Source: Deltaproteobacteria bacterium (lineage in GTDB: Bacteria > Desulfobacterota > GWC2-55-46). From it: a DNA stretch of 59,908 bases. The stretch covers positions 1 to 59,908 of the forward strand of contig JACRNO010000006.1 of NCBI GenBank assembly GCA_016234855.1, written 5' to 3'. The notes under the pieces were generated by a model. That model was given only the letters and a program-made list of their open reading frames with translations, had not been told where the DNA came from and made no database searches. The first letter of the stretch is position 1, and each line of letters opens with the position of its first letter. The translations under genes were made by a program, and so were the position numbers. Below, in pieces: positions 46,709 to 56,238 of the stretch.

Positions 46709-47995
46709 ATGCCTGAGACAAACTCAACCGATATAATAACAAGGGCAAAGGCGCATCTGACCCCTGCCCTCGTCTTTCACACGGATATCGTCGCTGTGGA
46801 GGCCGAGGGCCTATACGTCTGGGGCGGGGACGGTAGGCGCTACATGGACTTCTCATCCGGCCTTGCAACGGTCAATCTCGGCCATTGCCCGCCGACCGTC
46901 ACGGCGGCGGCAAAAGACCAGATGGAGCGGCTCATCCACTCCGGCTGCATCTTTTACTATCAATCCGAGGTCGAGCTTGCGGAAAGGCTCGCCCGCGTCA
47001 CCCCGGCGTCCATCGAGATGTTCTTCTTCTCCAACTCCGGAGCAGAGGCCGTGGAAGGCGCGCTGAAACTTGCGCGCTTCGTAACAGGCAGGCAGGGCAT
47101 CATCGCCTTTACCGGCGGGTTTCACGGCAGGACCCTGGGCGCGGTCTCGCTCACCACGTCGAACGTGAAATACAGGAACCGCTACCATCCGCTCCTGCCG
47201 TCGGTCTATCACGCGCCGTACCCGTACTGTTACCGCTGTCCCATGGGCAAGGAGCGCGCCACGTGCCATACCGACTGTTTCGAGCAGCTCAAGCGGATAC
47301 TCCGCCATCAGATCAACCCGCAGGAAGTCGCCTGCATGGTCTTCGAGCCTATACTGGGCGAAGGCGGCTACGTGGTGCCGCCGGACGACTACGTTATGAA
47401 ACTGCGCGAGCTGTGCACGAAGGAAGGCATACTCCTTGTGGCCGACGAGGTGCAGACCGGGTTCGGCCGCGCGGGGAAATGGTTTGCATGCGAACACTGG
47501 GGCCTGCAACCCGATATCATCACCATGGCAAAGGGCATTGCCTCCGGGTTTCCGTTGAGCGCGGTCGGGGCATCAAGGGAGATTATGACAAGATGGACGC
47601 CGGGCGCGCACGGCACGACCTTCGGCGGCAATCCGGTCGCATGTGCTGCCGCATGCGCGACCATAGACGCCATAGAAAACGGCTCGCTCCTCGAACGCAG
47701 CGCCGAGGTCTCGGCTTACGCCATGACGCGCATACGCGATCTGCAAAGGCGCTGCCCATCGCTCGGGGACGTGCGCGGAAAGGGCATGATGATAGGCATG
47801 GAGTTCATAAACCCGGACAAGACCCCGGCAAAGACGTTCCTTGAAAAGACGCAATTGAAGTGCCTTGAGGCCGGGCTCATCATCGTCGAGTGCGGCATCG
47901 ACAAGAACATAGCGCGCCTCATGCCGCCGCTCGTAACGACAAAAGACCAGATGCAAGAGGCCCTTGATATCTTCGAGGAGGCCCTTCTTGTCTGA
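46709..47995 (+). CDS. Class-III aminotransferase (4-aminobutyrate/acetylornithine type)
   Basis: PLP-dependent class III signatures: FSNSGAEAVEGALKLAR, GGFHGRTLGAVSLT, LLVADEVQTGFGRAGKWFACEHWGLQPDIITMAKGIASGFPLSAV. Confidence 0.92.
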   Translation: MPETNSTDIITRAKAHLTPALVFHTDIVAVEAEGLYVWGGDGRRYMDFSSGLATVNLGHCPPTVTAAAKDQMERLIHSGCIFYYQSEVELAERLARVTPASIEMFFFSNSGAEAVEGALKLARFVTGRQGIIAFTGGFHGRTLGAVSLTTSNVKYRNRYHPLLPSVYHAPYPYCYRCPMGKERATCHTDCFEQLKRILRHQINPQEVACMVFEPILGEGGYVVPPDDYVMKLRELCTKEGILLVADEVQTGFGRAGKWFACEHWGLQPDIITMAKGIASGFPLSAVGASREIMTRWTPGAHGTTFGGNPVACAAACATIDAIENGSLLERSAEVSAYAMTRIRDLQRRCPSLGDVRGKGMMIGMEFINPDKTPAKTFLEKTQLKCLEAGLIIVECGIDKNIARLMPPLVTTKDQMQEALDIFEEALLV

Positions 47996-50150
47996 CAGGC
48001 GTCTGACCGTGGTCTTCGCGCTCGTTGCATGCGCGGCCGTAGTCGTCTCCTTTCTATCCGACGGCATGGCCGGTCACGTGCCGCAATCTGTTGCCGCAAG
48101 CGCGCTCGCCAACGCAGGGAGCGTCATCGGCAACGGCGTCTTCCTCGGCATACTCTCCGTTGGACTCTATCTCATCGGCAGATACTCCGGCAAAGAGAGT
48201 TTCAAAGACCTCGGGAAATGGGCCCTTGTCTCGGTAATCGCGAGCGGCGCAATCGTCCATATCCTCAAGACCGCGTTTGAAAGGCCGCGCCCCTCGCATG
48301 CTGTCAGGGACATTGGCGCGTTTCTCAGCAACCCGTCTCTCTTCGACTTTACCGGCAGGTTCAACTCCATGCCGTCCGGCCACACCGTGGCGGCCTTCGC
48401 CTTCGCTTACGTGGCAGGCAGACGTTTTCCGAGGCTTGCCCCGCTATTCTACGTCCTGGCCGCGTTTGTCGCGGGCTCGCGCGTATATCTCGGCTCGCAC
48501 TATCCGTCCGACGTCGTCATAGGCGGCCTCGTGGGCCTCGGCATAGGCTGGGTCGTGACGGACAAGATACAATTCAAGAAGCGCTGGCTCATCGGCGCCC
48601 TTATATGCCTTACCGTCTTCATCTCGTTCTTCAAGAGCGGGAGCTTCATCCTCTTTGACGTGGACGAGGCGGTCTTCTCGGAAGCGGCCAGAGAGATGGT
48701 CGAGACCGGCGACTATATAACGCCGACCTACAACTACGAGCCGCGCTATGACAAACCCATACTCTACTACTGGTTCTCGTCTGCCGCCTACAGGCTCGGC
48801 GGCGTTAACGAGGCGAGCGCGCGGGCGACCTCCGGGGTCTTCGGCGTCCTCCTTACCCTGATGACCTTCGCCTTCGTGCGGCGGATTCGAGGAGAATTGG
48901 CCGCGTATCTTGCGGCCGTAGCGCTTCTTCTGAATATCGAGTTCTTCGCATACTCGCACTCGGCCGTAACCGACATGACGCTCGCGTTCTTCATCGCGGC
49001 GGCCGTCTACGCCTTCTATCTCGCAGAGCACGAGGGCGACCGGCGCTGGAGGGCCGTCTTCTGGGCGGCCGCCGCCCTTGCCGTGCTGACCAAGGGGATA
49101 ATCGGTATCCTCTTCCCGGTAGGCGCGGCATTCTTCTATCTCGCCGCGTTGAGACAGCCCGGCCGGATTAAAGAGCTTTTCAAACCGGCCTATATCGCCC
49201 TCTTTCTCATCATCGCCGCGCCGTGGTTTATTGCCGAGTACAGCGTAAACGGCCGCGAGTTCTTCGACGCCTTCATCATCAAGCACCACTTCCAGCGCTA
49301 CAGCGGCGTAATCTCAAGCCACTCAGGGCCGGTATACTTCTACGTCGGCATCATGCTCCTCGGATTTTTCCCGTGGGTGGCCTTTCTGCCGGGCGCGCTC
49401 TGGCGCTCTGTCAAAGACCGCCTCAACCCTGAATCCGGGCTTGAGCTTCTGGCCGCAGTCTGGCTCGTCTTCGTCTTTGTCTTCTTCACCATCTCCAGAA
49501 CGAAGCTGCCGAACTACATATTCCCTCTCTTTGCGCCTGCCGCCATATTAGCTAGCGACCAGGCCGCCTCCATGATAAAAGGCGGCAACTCCTCAAAAAA
49601 AGGCGCGCTCTGGTTCCTTATCATAATCTCCGTTGCCTTCGGCGTAGCGCTCTTCGCCCTGCCGCATCTTAACGTCAGGATGGATATCAAACTGCCTCTG
49701 ACGGTCTTCTACTCGGCAGGCGCGGTCTTCCTTTTGACCGCATCATGCGCCGCCTATGCGATGAAGAACGCCCGTATCGGCCTCACAGGCATCGGGTTGC
49801 TTGCCGCGGGCCTCATAATAATCCTCCGGCTCTATGCCCTGCCGCCGGTCAATATCGCGCTTCAAAAAGACCTCTACGACCTGTCAAGCTACGCAAGCGG
49901 ATGCGACAAAGAAACACGTCTTGCGACTTATGAGATAAACAAACCGAGCATCCCGTTCTACGCAAGGCGCGGGATTGTAAAACTGGAGCGCACCGGGGCC
50001 AATGACATCACAAATGCCGCATCAGCCGGCCCGCTTCTCCTCATCACCGAGGGCTCGCGCATGGAAGAGCTTGGCGCACAAACAGGGTTGCGCACGATAA
50101 TGACCCGCGGCAGATACGTCCTTCTTGGGAATACGGAGTGCGGCGGGTAA
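47964..50150 (+). CDS. PAP2-family phosphatase fused to ArnT/PMT-like glycosyltransferase
   Basis: PAP2 motifs KTAFERPRPS, MPSGHT, SRVYLGSHYPSDV followed by PMT/ArnT-type FDVDEAVFSEAAREMVETGDYITPTYNYEPRYDKPILYYWFSSAAYRLGGVNE and multiple TM segments. Confidence 0.85.
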   Translation: MISSRRPFLSDRRLTVVFALVACAAVVVSFLSDGMAGHVPQSVAASALANAGSVIGNGVFLGILSVGLYLIGRYSGKESFKDLGKWALVSVIASGAIVHILKTAFERPRPSHAVRDIGAFLSNPSLFDFTGRFNSMPSGHTVAAFAFAYVAGRRFPRLAPLFYVLAAFVAGSRVYLGSHYPSDVVIGGLVGLGIGWVVTDKIQFKKRWLIGALICLTVFISFFKSGSFILFDVDEAVFSEAAREMVETGDYITPTYNYEPRYDKPILYYWFSSAAYRLGGVNEASARATSGVFGVLLTLMTFAFVRRIRGELAAYLAAVALLLNIEFFAYSHSAVTDMTLAFFIAAAVYAFYLAEHEGDRRWRAVFWAAAALAVLTKGIIGILFPVGAAFFYLAALRQPGRIKELFKPAYIALFLIIAAPWFIAEYSVNGREFFDAFIIKHHFQRYSGVISSHSGPVYFYVGIMLLGFFPWVAFLPGALWRSVKDRLNPESGLELLAAVWLVFVFVFFTISRTKLPNYIFPLFAPAAILASDQAASMIKGGNSSKKGALWFLIIISVAFGVALFALPHLNVRMDIKLPLTVFYSAGAVFLLTASCAAYAMKNARIGLTGIGLLAAGLIIILRLYALPPVNIALQKDLYDLSSYASGCDKETRLATYEINKPSIPFYARRGIVKLERTGANDITNAASAGPLLLITEGSRMEELGAQTGLRTIMTRGRYVLLGNTECGG

Positions 50151-50169
50151 GGGGTCTTTCTCCTCCCCT

Positions 50170-50277
50170 TTTTAAAGGGGAGGTTGGTAGGGGTTACTCT
50201 AACGCGCTCAAACCATAACTCCCCGCGACCCACGCCGCTTGGCGTGGGTGCCCCCCTCTTTAAAAAGAGGGGGTTTA
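50170..50277. repeat. Composite palindromic repeat cluster, including an uninterrupted copy of the repeat found at 59531-59700
   Basis: ccccgcgacccacgccgcttggcgtgggtgcccccctctttaaaaagaggggg matches (reverse complement) the flanks of the 59546-59661 array. Confidence 0.8.
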
Positions 50278-50388
50278 TTGTTTTTGTCCATTTGAAAAGA
50301 TAAGACTATAAGAAGAGTACCAACCCCTCCCTACGGATATCCTATCTCTCTATGCGATTGATTAAGCGGATTGAAATGGCGGAAAAAC

Positions 50389-50464
50389 TGGAGGCGGCGA
50401 GCGGATTCGAACCGCTGAATGGCAGTTTTGCAGACTGCTCCATTAACCACTTGGGTACGCCGCC
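50389..50464 (-). tRNA. tRNA-Cys(GCA)
   Basis: Minus strand GGCGGCGTACCCAAGTGGTTAATGGAGCAGTCTGCAAAACTGCCATTCAGCGGTTCGAATCCGCTCGCCGCCTCCA; anticodon GCA. Confidence 0.96.
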
Positions 50465-50652
50465 GGGGCGGAAGTAAGACAGATACTATAACGGACGACG
50501 GTCAATATTGTCAAGACAAATAGGGTGTTTTAAGACCTTGCAACAGAGAACAAACAGGGTATCCGGCACGATTGATTGTTGGGTTACGCTACGCTAACCC
50601 AACCTACGGACTAACTTAACAAGCAACTTCACGGATGGGCTCAGCTCTTTAT

Positions 50653-50683
50653 CGTTCCCACGCTCCTGCGTGGGAACGCATCC
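50653..50683. repeat. Dispersed palindrome CGTTCCCACGCTCCTGCGTGGGAACG
   Basis: Perfect-arm palindrome; family common in environmental bacterial genomes. Confidence 0.7.
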
Positions 50684-50762
50684 AGTGACGCTCCAGCGTC
50701 CCGGTCAATTGCTAATCCCCCTCATCCCTTCCTTCTCCCCAAGGGGAGAAGGAGTCTCAAAT

Positions 50763-51731
50763 CTATCCCTCTTTCGGCGGGGCAACATCATACAGGCTCT
50801 TCAGTATCTCATAAGCCCCGGCCTTGAGCAGCCGCTCGGCAAGCTCGGCGCCCATCTGCTCGGCATTAGCCTTGTCTCCTGAGATTACGTCCCTTACGAA
50901 CTTTTTGCCGTCGACCGAGGCGACGAGACCGGTAAGTTTCAGGGTATCTCCTGAGAGCTGGCCGTAGGCCGCGATAGGCACCTGGCAGCCGCCTTCGAGC
51001 CTCTTCAGGAGCGCGCGCTCGGCGCGCACGCAACACGAGGTAACCGGGTCGTCGAAAAAGGCCACAAGGTCGTTCACATATTTATCGTCGATGCGAGTCT
51101 CTATGCCGAGCGCGCCCTGGCCTATGGCCGGAAGGCTCGTCTCGACGGAAAGGAGCTCTGTAATCCTTTCTTCCCACCCGAGCCTCTTTACGCCCGCGCC
51201 GGCGAGTATGATGGCGTCGAAGAGGCCATCGTCGAGCTTTTGCATACGCGAGTTGAGGTTGCCGCGAAGCGGCATGATTTTAAAGTCGGGCCTTAAGCCG
51301 AGTATCTGCGCCTGTCTCCTGAGGCTCGACGTGCCTATCTTCGCGCCCTTTGGCAGGTCCATGAGCTTGAGGCCGTTCTTTGAGAAGACCGCGTCGCGAG
51401 GGTCTTCCCTCTTCGTGATGCAGCGCAGGTGCAGGCCCGCGGGGAAAACCGTGGGCACGTCTTTCATGGAATGGACGGCAAGATGCACCCTTTGGTCAAC
51501 GAGCGCCTCTTCGATCTCCTTGACAAAAAGCCCCTTGCCGCCGACCATGGCCAGGGGGACGTCGAGTATCTTATCGCCGGTCGTCTTTATCTTGTCGAGC
51601 GAGACTTCGATATCAGGATATCTCTTCTCAAGCTCGCCCTTTACCCAGTTCGCCTGCCACAGCGCAAGCTGACTGCCGCGCGTGCCGATGATTATCTTCT
51701 TCTTCAAAATAGGCTCCCTTCCTTTTTTCAC
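50763..51731 (-). CDS. hemC: Porphobilinogen deaminase (hydroxymethylbilane synthase)
   Basis: IIIGTRGSQLALWQ, GKGLFVKEIEEALVDQRVHLAVHSMKDVPT, EGGCQVPIAAYGQ. Confidence 0.97.
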   Translation of the reverse strand: MKKGREPILKKKIIIGTRGSQLALWQANWVKGELEKRYPDIEVSLDKIKTTGDKILDVPLAMVGGKGLFVKEIEEALVDQRVHLAVHSMKDVPTVFPAGLHLRCITKREDPRDAVFSKNGLKLMDLPKGAKIGTSSLRRQAQILGLRPDFKIMPLRGNLNSRMQKLDDGLFDAIILAGAGVKRLGWEERITELLSVETSLPAIGQGALGIETRIDDKYVNDLVAFFDDPVTSCCVRAERALLKRLEGGCQVPIAAYGQLSGDTLKLTGLVASVDGKKFVRDVISGDKANAEQMGAELAERLLKAGAYEILKSLYDVAPPKEG

Positions 51732-53038
51732 TCGTCCCCGTTGCGTACCTTCTTTACGGCCTCCGCGTCCATGTCGAGATCAAATAGTTTTATTATCGAG
51801 TCCACGTAGAGGTCGCCCTCGACCTTGTTGGCCTCTTTCTTCAGGTGCGTGACCGGGTGATGGAGTATCTTGTTGACGATGGCCGAGGTCATGGCATCGA
51901 GCACCTTCTTCTGCTTCTCGGTCAGCTCGCCCGCTGCCGAGATGCCCTTTTCAAGCTCGGCCTTGCGTATGGCGTCGCACGTCTGCCGGAGCGCTATGAT
52001 GGCCGGCACCACGTCGAGCGACTTTACCCAGCGGTAGAACCTCTCAATCTCCTCCGAGATTATCTCCTCGGCCTTGGCAGCCTCGGCCTTGCGCTCGCCG
52101 AGGTTGGATACGACCACGCCCTGAAGGTCGTCGACGTCGTAGACATAGGCGTTGTCGATGGTGTTGACGAGAGGGTCGATGTTGCGCGGAACGGATATGT
52201 CGATGAAGAACATGGGCCGCTGCTTGCGCTCGCGCATGACCTCGTTTATCTGGTCGGGCTTTATGATGAACGAGGTCGCGCCTGTGGAGGCGATGACGAT
52301 ATCGACGTGTTTGAGATAATGCTGGAACTCGCGGAACATGATGGGCGCGGCCGTGCCACCGAGCGCCCTGGTGAACTCCACCGCCCGCTCATACGTCCTG
52401 TTGGCCACGAGCAGCTCGCGTATGCCGGTATTGAGGAGGTGCTTTGCCGCAAGCTCGGCCATCTCGCCAGCGCCAAGGAGCATTACCGCCTTGCCGGACA
52501 GGTCGCCGAATATCTTCTTGGCAAGCTCTACGGCGGCGTAACTTATGGAGACGGCGGACTCGCCTATGCGCGTCTCCGTGCGCACGCGCTTGGCCACCTG
52601 AAAGGCCTTGTGGTAGAGCTTATTGACGATGACGCCGGCGGTATTGTGCTGGACGGCGTAGCCGTACGAGTCCTTTACCTGCCCGAGTATCTGCGGCTCG
52701 CCCATGACCATCGAATCGAGGCCGGAGCAGACCCTGAACAGGTGCTTTACGGCCTCTTCACCGGTATGCGAATAGAGGTGCTCGTCAAGCCTGTCGATCT
52801 CGATGTTGTGATAGTCGGCCAGGAACCTCTTTATCTGCCAGACCCCCTTCTCGATGTCAGGCGCAACCGCCAGCGCCTCGACCCTGTTGCAGGTCGAGAG
52901 GATTACGCCCTCGTTAAGCCCGTACGAGCGCGTGAGCTTCGCAAGAGGCTCTCCGATGGTATCGGCAGGGAAGGAGAGCTTCTCGCGTATCTCCACCGGA
53001 GAGGTCTTATGGTTGAGTCCGACTATTATCAGGTTCAT
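51728..53038 (-). CDS. hemA: Glutamyl-tRNA reductase
   Basis: VGLNHKTSPVEIREKLSF, LSTCNRVEALAV, SGLDSMVMGEPQILGQVKDSY; 4-bp overlap with hemC. Confidence 0.97.
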   Translation of the reverse strand: MNLIIVGLNHKTSPVEIREKLSFPADTIGEPLAKLTRSYGLNEGVILSTCNRVEALAVAPDIEKGVWQIKRFLADYHNIEIDRLDEHLYSHTGEEAVKHLFRVCSGLDSMVMGEPQILGQVKDSYGYAVQHNTAGVIVNKLYHKAFQVAKRVRTETRIGESAVSISYAAVELAKKIFGDLSGKAVMLLGAGEMAELAAKHLLNTGIRELLVANRTYERAVEFTRALGGTAAPIMFREFQHYLKHVDIVIASTGATSFIIKPDQINEVMRERKQRPMFFIDISVPRNIDPLVNTIDNAYVYDVDDLQGVVVSNLGERKAEAAKAEEIISEEIERFYRWVKSLDVVPAIIALRQTCDAIRKAELEKGISAAGELTEKQKKVLDAMTSAIVNKILHHPVTHLKKEANKVEGDLYVDSIIKLFDLDMDAEAVKKVRNGDE

Positions 53039-53079
53039 TGTTTTATCCGCATGAACGCAAAACGTTCATTCAAGGACGC

Positions 53080-53898
53080 TCATTTCAAGAGCCCGTGAGA
53101 GCCTCCCGATACCAGATTGATGATGATAAAGGAGCCTACAAGCACTGCAAAGGCGACCCCTGAGAATATAGCGGCCTTCCGTCCGCGCCATCCGGTCGTA
53201 AGCCTGCCGTGCAGGAGCGCGGCGTAGAGGAACCACGTTATGAGCGACCATATCTGGCGCGGCTTCCAGTCCCAGTAACTGCCGAGCGCGGCCTCCGACC
53301 ATATCGCGCCGGTTATTATCGCGAGCGTCAGGAGCGGGAAGCCGTACTGCAGACACTTGTAATTAAGCTCGTCGAGGATATCGAGCGGCGGCATGATAAA
53401 GTACATCCCCTTGAACTTACGGTTCTTGAGGTAATAGTCCTGAATGATATACATGATGCCGAGAAAGAAGGCGATGGCGAAGAAGGCGTTGCCGAGAAAG
53501 GCCATTATCACGTGCACCGGAAGCCAGTAACTCGCCAGCACAGGCGGAAGCTCCATGACGCGATTGGTCATGAACGAGGCGGTAATAAGCAGGACAAGGG
53601 CGAACGGCGCGACAAAGACGCCCAGTACGCGCAGCCTGTACCTGAAGAGCACGGCAAGATAGAGGGCGGCGGTTATCCACGAGAAGAAAAAGAGCGACTC
53701 GTGGAGCGTCGTAACCGGGGTGCGCCCGGCCACGGCCCACCTGACGACGATACCGAGCGTATGCAGGGCGACCCCCACCATAAGTATGCGCCCGGCGGCC
53801 ACGATGACCCTGTCCTTACGCGCAAAGAGATATGCGGTATAGACGCAAGTGGCGGCCAGATAGGCCAGGGCAATCAGATAAAATAATATGTCCTGCAA
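53080..53898 (-). CDS. ccsA: Cytochrome c assembly protein, CcsA/HemX family
   Basis: Multi-TM with WSEAALGSYWDWKPRQIWSLITWFLYAALLH tryptophan-rich motif; upstream of hemA. Confidence 0.88.
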   Translation of the reverse strand: MQDILFYLIALAYLAATCVYTAYLFARKDRVIVAAGRILMVGVALHTLGIVVRWAVAGRTPVTTLHESLFFFSWITAALYLAVLFRYRLRVLGVFVAPFALVLLITASFMTNRVMELPPVLASYWLPVHVIMAFLGNAFFAIAFFLGIMYIIQDYYLKNRKFKGMYFIMPPLDILDELNYKCLQYGFPLLTLAIITGAIWSEAALGSYWDWKPRQIWSLITWFLYAALLHGRLTTGWRGRKAAIFSGVAFAVLVGSFIIINLVSGGSHGLLK

Positions 53899-53993
53899 TC
53901 CCTTCCCCTTAAAGTGAGGCTTACGGCCTCTTATCCGTTTAATACGCCGTTAAACAACAACCAAACTGTCAGACACCAAAGCCGCGCCGCAGT

Positions 53994-54155
53994 TCAGACC
54001 CTTAGGGAAGCTCTGATTAATTGTGTGTTATTGTCATTTCGAGGAGCGAAGCGACCGAGAAATCTTGTAACTTGCTGAATTATCAACAAACAAGATTTCT
54101 CGCTGCGCTCGAAATGACAGTTATAATGAATTAATCAGAGCTTCCTTAGGTCTGA
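53994..54155. mobile_element. Nested-palindrome MITE-like element (~162 bp)
   Basis: Outer arms TCAGACCCTTAGGGAAGCTCTGATTAATT / AATTAATCAGAGCTTCCTTAGGTCTGA enclose inner arms TGTCATTTCGAGGAGCGAAGCGACCGAGAAATCTTGT / ACAAGATTTCTCGCTGCGCTCGAAATGACA. Confidence 0.75.
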
Positions 54156-54204
54156 TATCGTGCGTCCCGCATCCGTTTATTCAGGGCAAATCCCCCAACC
54201 CCCC

Positions 54205-54262
54205 GTGTGCGCTAACATTGTGTCGTGTGCGCTGACGTTATGTCTTTAGCGCCTTTAGCGCC
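54205..54262 (-). repeat. 29-bp GCGC-hairpin repeat, locus A, inside a CCCCCC...GGGGGG palindrome
   Basis: gtgtgcgctaacattgtgtc-gtgtgcgctgacgttatgtctttagcgcc-tttagcgcc between aatcccccaacccccc and tttttcaaaggggggag. Confidence 0.75.
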
Positions 54263-54303
54263 TTTTTCAAAGGGGGGAGTAGCTACTCAAAACGTGGCAT
54301 AAC

Positions 54304-54993
54304 TTACTTAACCGGCCTCCGGCCTTTGGCCTTCAACCTCACACCGAGGGCGGCCAGCGTGTATCCAGCGCCCACAGACGACCTGAGTATGGCGTCTATG
54401 CCAACGCAATCATTACCCCGTATAAAGGCAGGAATTTCAGAGGCCGCCAACTGCCTGATAACTCTTTCTTTTTTATCACGTCTCATCCGGCTTTTCAACA
54501 ACTTCCGTCTTACCGCCCCAAGGATCTCAAGAAAAACCGCATACTCCGGGCCGTATACGGCCTCTATCTCGGAGCGCAACCTTGCCGCAAGGGCCGGAGC
54601 CGCCCCTGAAGTGGAAACGGCTATCACAAGGTCGTCCCTATCGACAACGGCAGGCACGATGAACGTGCAGTATTGCGGGGCGTCAACGCAGTTTACGGGT
54701 ATGCCGAGGCTTACGGCCTCGTCATAGACCGCCTTGTTTACTGCAGCGGAGTCAGTGGCGGATACAACAAGATACGCCCCTTTGAGGTCGCCCGGCTTGT
54801 ATCTGCGCCTTATAAGATTAACGCGCCCGGCGCGGGCAAACGTTGCCATCGCACGGCTCGCAACCGCTCCGACAACGGTCACCACGGCCCCTGCCTTCAA
54901 CAACCCCTCGGCCTTGCGCACGGCAACCACCCCTGCGCCGATAATGACGCAAGGCCTTCCTTTTATATCGAGAAAGACGGGATAGTAGCGCAT
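54304..54993 (-). CDS. Precorrin-2 dehydrogenase / sirohydrochlorin ferrochelatase-type siroheme synthase
   Basis: YPVFLDIKGRPCVIIGAGVVAVRKAEGLLKAGAVVTVV, VSATDSAAVNKAVYDEA, NCVDAPQYCTFIVPAVVDRDDLVIAVSTSGAAPALAARLR. Confidence 0.93.
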   Translation of the reverse strand: MRYYPVFLDIKGRPCVIIGAGVVAVRKAEGLLKAGAVVTVVGAVASRAMATFARAGRVNLIRRRYKPGDLKGAYLVVSATDSAAVNKAVYDEAVSLGIPVNCVDAPQYCTFIVPAVVDRDDLVIAVSTSGAAPALAARLRSEIEAVYGPEYAVFLEILGAVRRKLLKSRMRRDKKERVIRQLAASEIPAFIRGNDCVGIDAILRSSVGAGYTLAALGVRLKAKGRRPVK

Positions 54994-55272
54994 ACAGGGG
55001 ATTATTACCCGAAAAGATTAAAATTCCAAGAAGGTTTTCTTTAAAAGATTGTAATGGAAGGCGCAAGACAGACAGAACCGGGACACCGCGTCGACAATGG
55101 CCGCAAAAAACCTCTCTTGCATGGTACGATGCGCAAGACCGCCTGAGCGCGGCCCGCTTTTTATTTTGCCGCATAAAACACCAGACTTTTGTCTGGTGAT
55201 GAAGCGGCTTTCCGAATTACTCAAGCCGAAGGCTTGTGCTGTAAGAAACCGCCGACTCCTGCCGGCGGAGAT

Positions 55273-55869
55273 TCACTGTAAGGTCTTTCCGTCGTCGAAG
55301 ACAGGCCCTTCAAGACTTCCGGTCAGCTTCTCGCGCTCCGAGCACGCGGCCGTGTAACCCATTGAGCAGGCCTTGCCAAAATCGTCTATGGCCTTGTTCA
55401 CCTCGCCGGACTTGACGTAGACCTCGGCGCGGCTGAAGTAGGCCTTGACATAGTCCGGGTTGATATCCGCGGTCATGGAAAAGTCTTCGGCGGCGCGCTC
55501 ATAGTCGCCGCCGGAGTCGTACGCGAGGCCGCGGTAGTAGTATGCGTCCGCCAGCCCCGGGTCGATTGCAATGGCCTTTGTAAAGGCGTCAATGGCCGCC
55601 GTATGGTCGCCCATGGCGAGTTGCTGCTTGCCGCTGACGACAAGCCCCAGCGACTCGTCTGGCGTGCGCGCCACGGGCCTGCCGAATTCATCGTACTCCA
55701 TACCCGGCTCATCGCCCGGAAAGAGCGGCTGCACGCTCGGCGGGTCGTCCGTCCGCTCAAAGCCCTTGTCTTCCTCCTGATCGTTGAGCAGTTCATGCAT
55801 GCTCACGCACGAAGAGACAAATCCCGCAAGAAAACAGCAGACGATAAACGCGAAAAGAGGCCGCCTCAT
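55273..55869 (-). CDS. TPR-repeat lipoprotein
   Basis: Lipobox-like AGFVSSC; TPRs AIDAFTKAIAIDPGLADAYYYRGLAYDSGGDYERAAEDFSMTADINPDYVKAYFSRAEVYVKSG. Confidence 0.85.
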   Translation of the reverse strand: MRRPLFAFIVCCFLAGFVSSCVSMHELLNDQEEDKGFERTDDPPSVQPLFPGDEPGMEYDEFGRPVARTPDESLGLVVSGKQQLAMGDHTAAIDAFTKAIAIDPGLADAYYYRGLAYDSGGDYERAAEDFSMTADINPDYVKAYFSRAEVYVKSGEVNKAIDDFGKACSMGYTAACSEREKLTGSLEGPVFDDGKTLQ

Positions 55870-56210
55870 TTTTTACCTCCGCCGTGACGGTATGCAATAA
55901 CCTTCACCTTCTCAAGGGTTATCAACCCCTCGCCCACCATCTCGTCTATCTGCGGCAATATGCGGGCTATTCTGTCCGCGGCGTCTACTATCTCCACGAC
56001 CATGGGCAGGTCCTCGGACAGGCGCAGTATCTTGGCCGTGTGTATCCGGCTGTGCACGCCATAACTGAGCACGCCGCGCAGCACTGTGGCGCCGGCGATG
56101 CCCTCGGCCCGCGCCTTCTCCACTATGGCCTGATAGAGCGGCACGGCGCCGTGCATATCGCTCTCTCCTATGAATATTCGCAGGATTTCGGCTTCCTCGG
56201 GCAGTTTCAT
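55866..56210 (-). CDS. DUF190 family protein
   Basis: LRIFIGESDMHGAVPLYQAIVEKARAEGIAGATVLRGVLSYGVHSRIHTAKILRLSEDLPMVVEIVD; next to crcB. Confidence 0.93.
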   Translation of the reverse strand: MKLPEEAEILRIFIGESDMHGAVPLYQAIVEKARAEGIAGATVLRGVLSYGVHSRIHTAKILRLSEDLPMVVEIVDAADRIARILPQIDEMVGEGLITLEKVKVIAYRHGGGKK

Positions 56211-56238
56211 GTTCCCTCCGATTTATATCTTAGCAGAT

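Noticed and set aside
46885-47844. 319-aa plus ORF in a different frame of the aminotransferase gene
   Set aside because: Arg-rich alternate frame of a clear class-III aminotransferase.
51845-53098. 417-aa plus-strand ORF opposite hemA
   Set aside because: Antisense shadow of hemA caused by high-GC codon bias.
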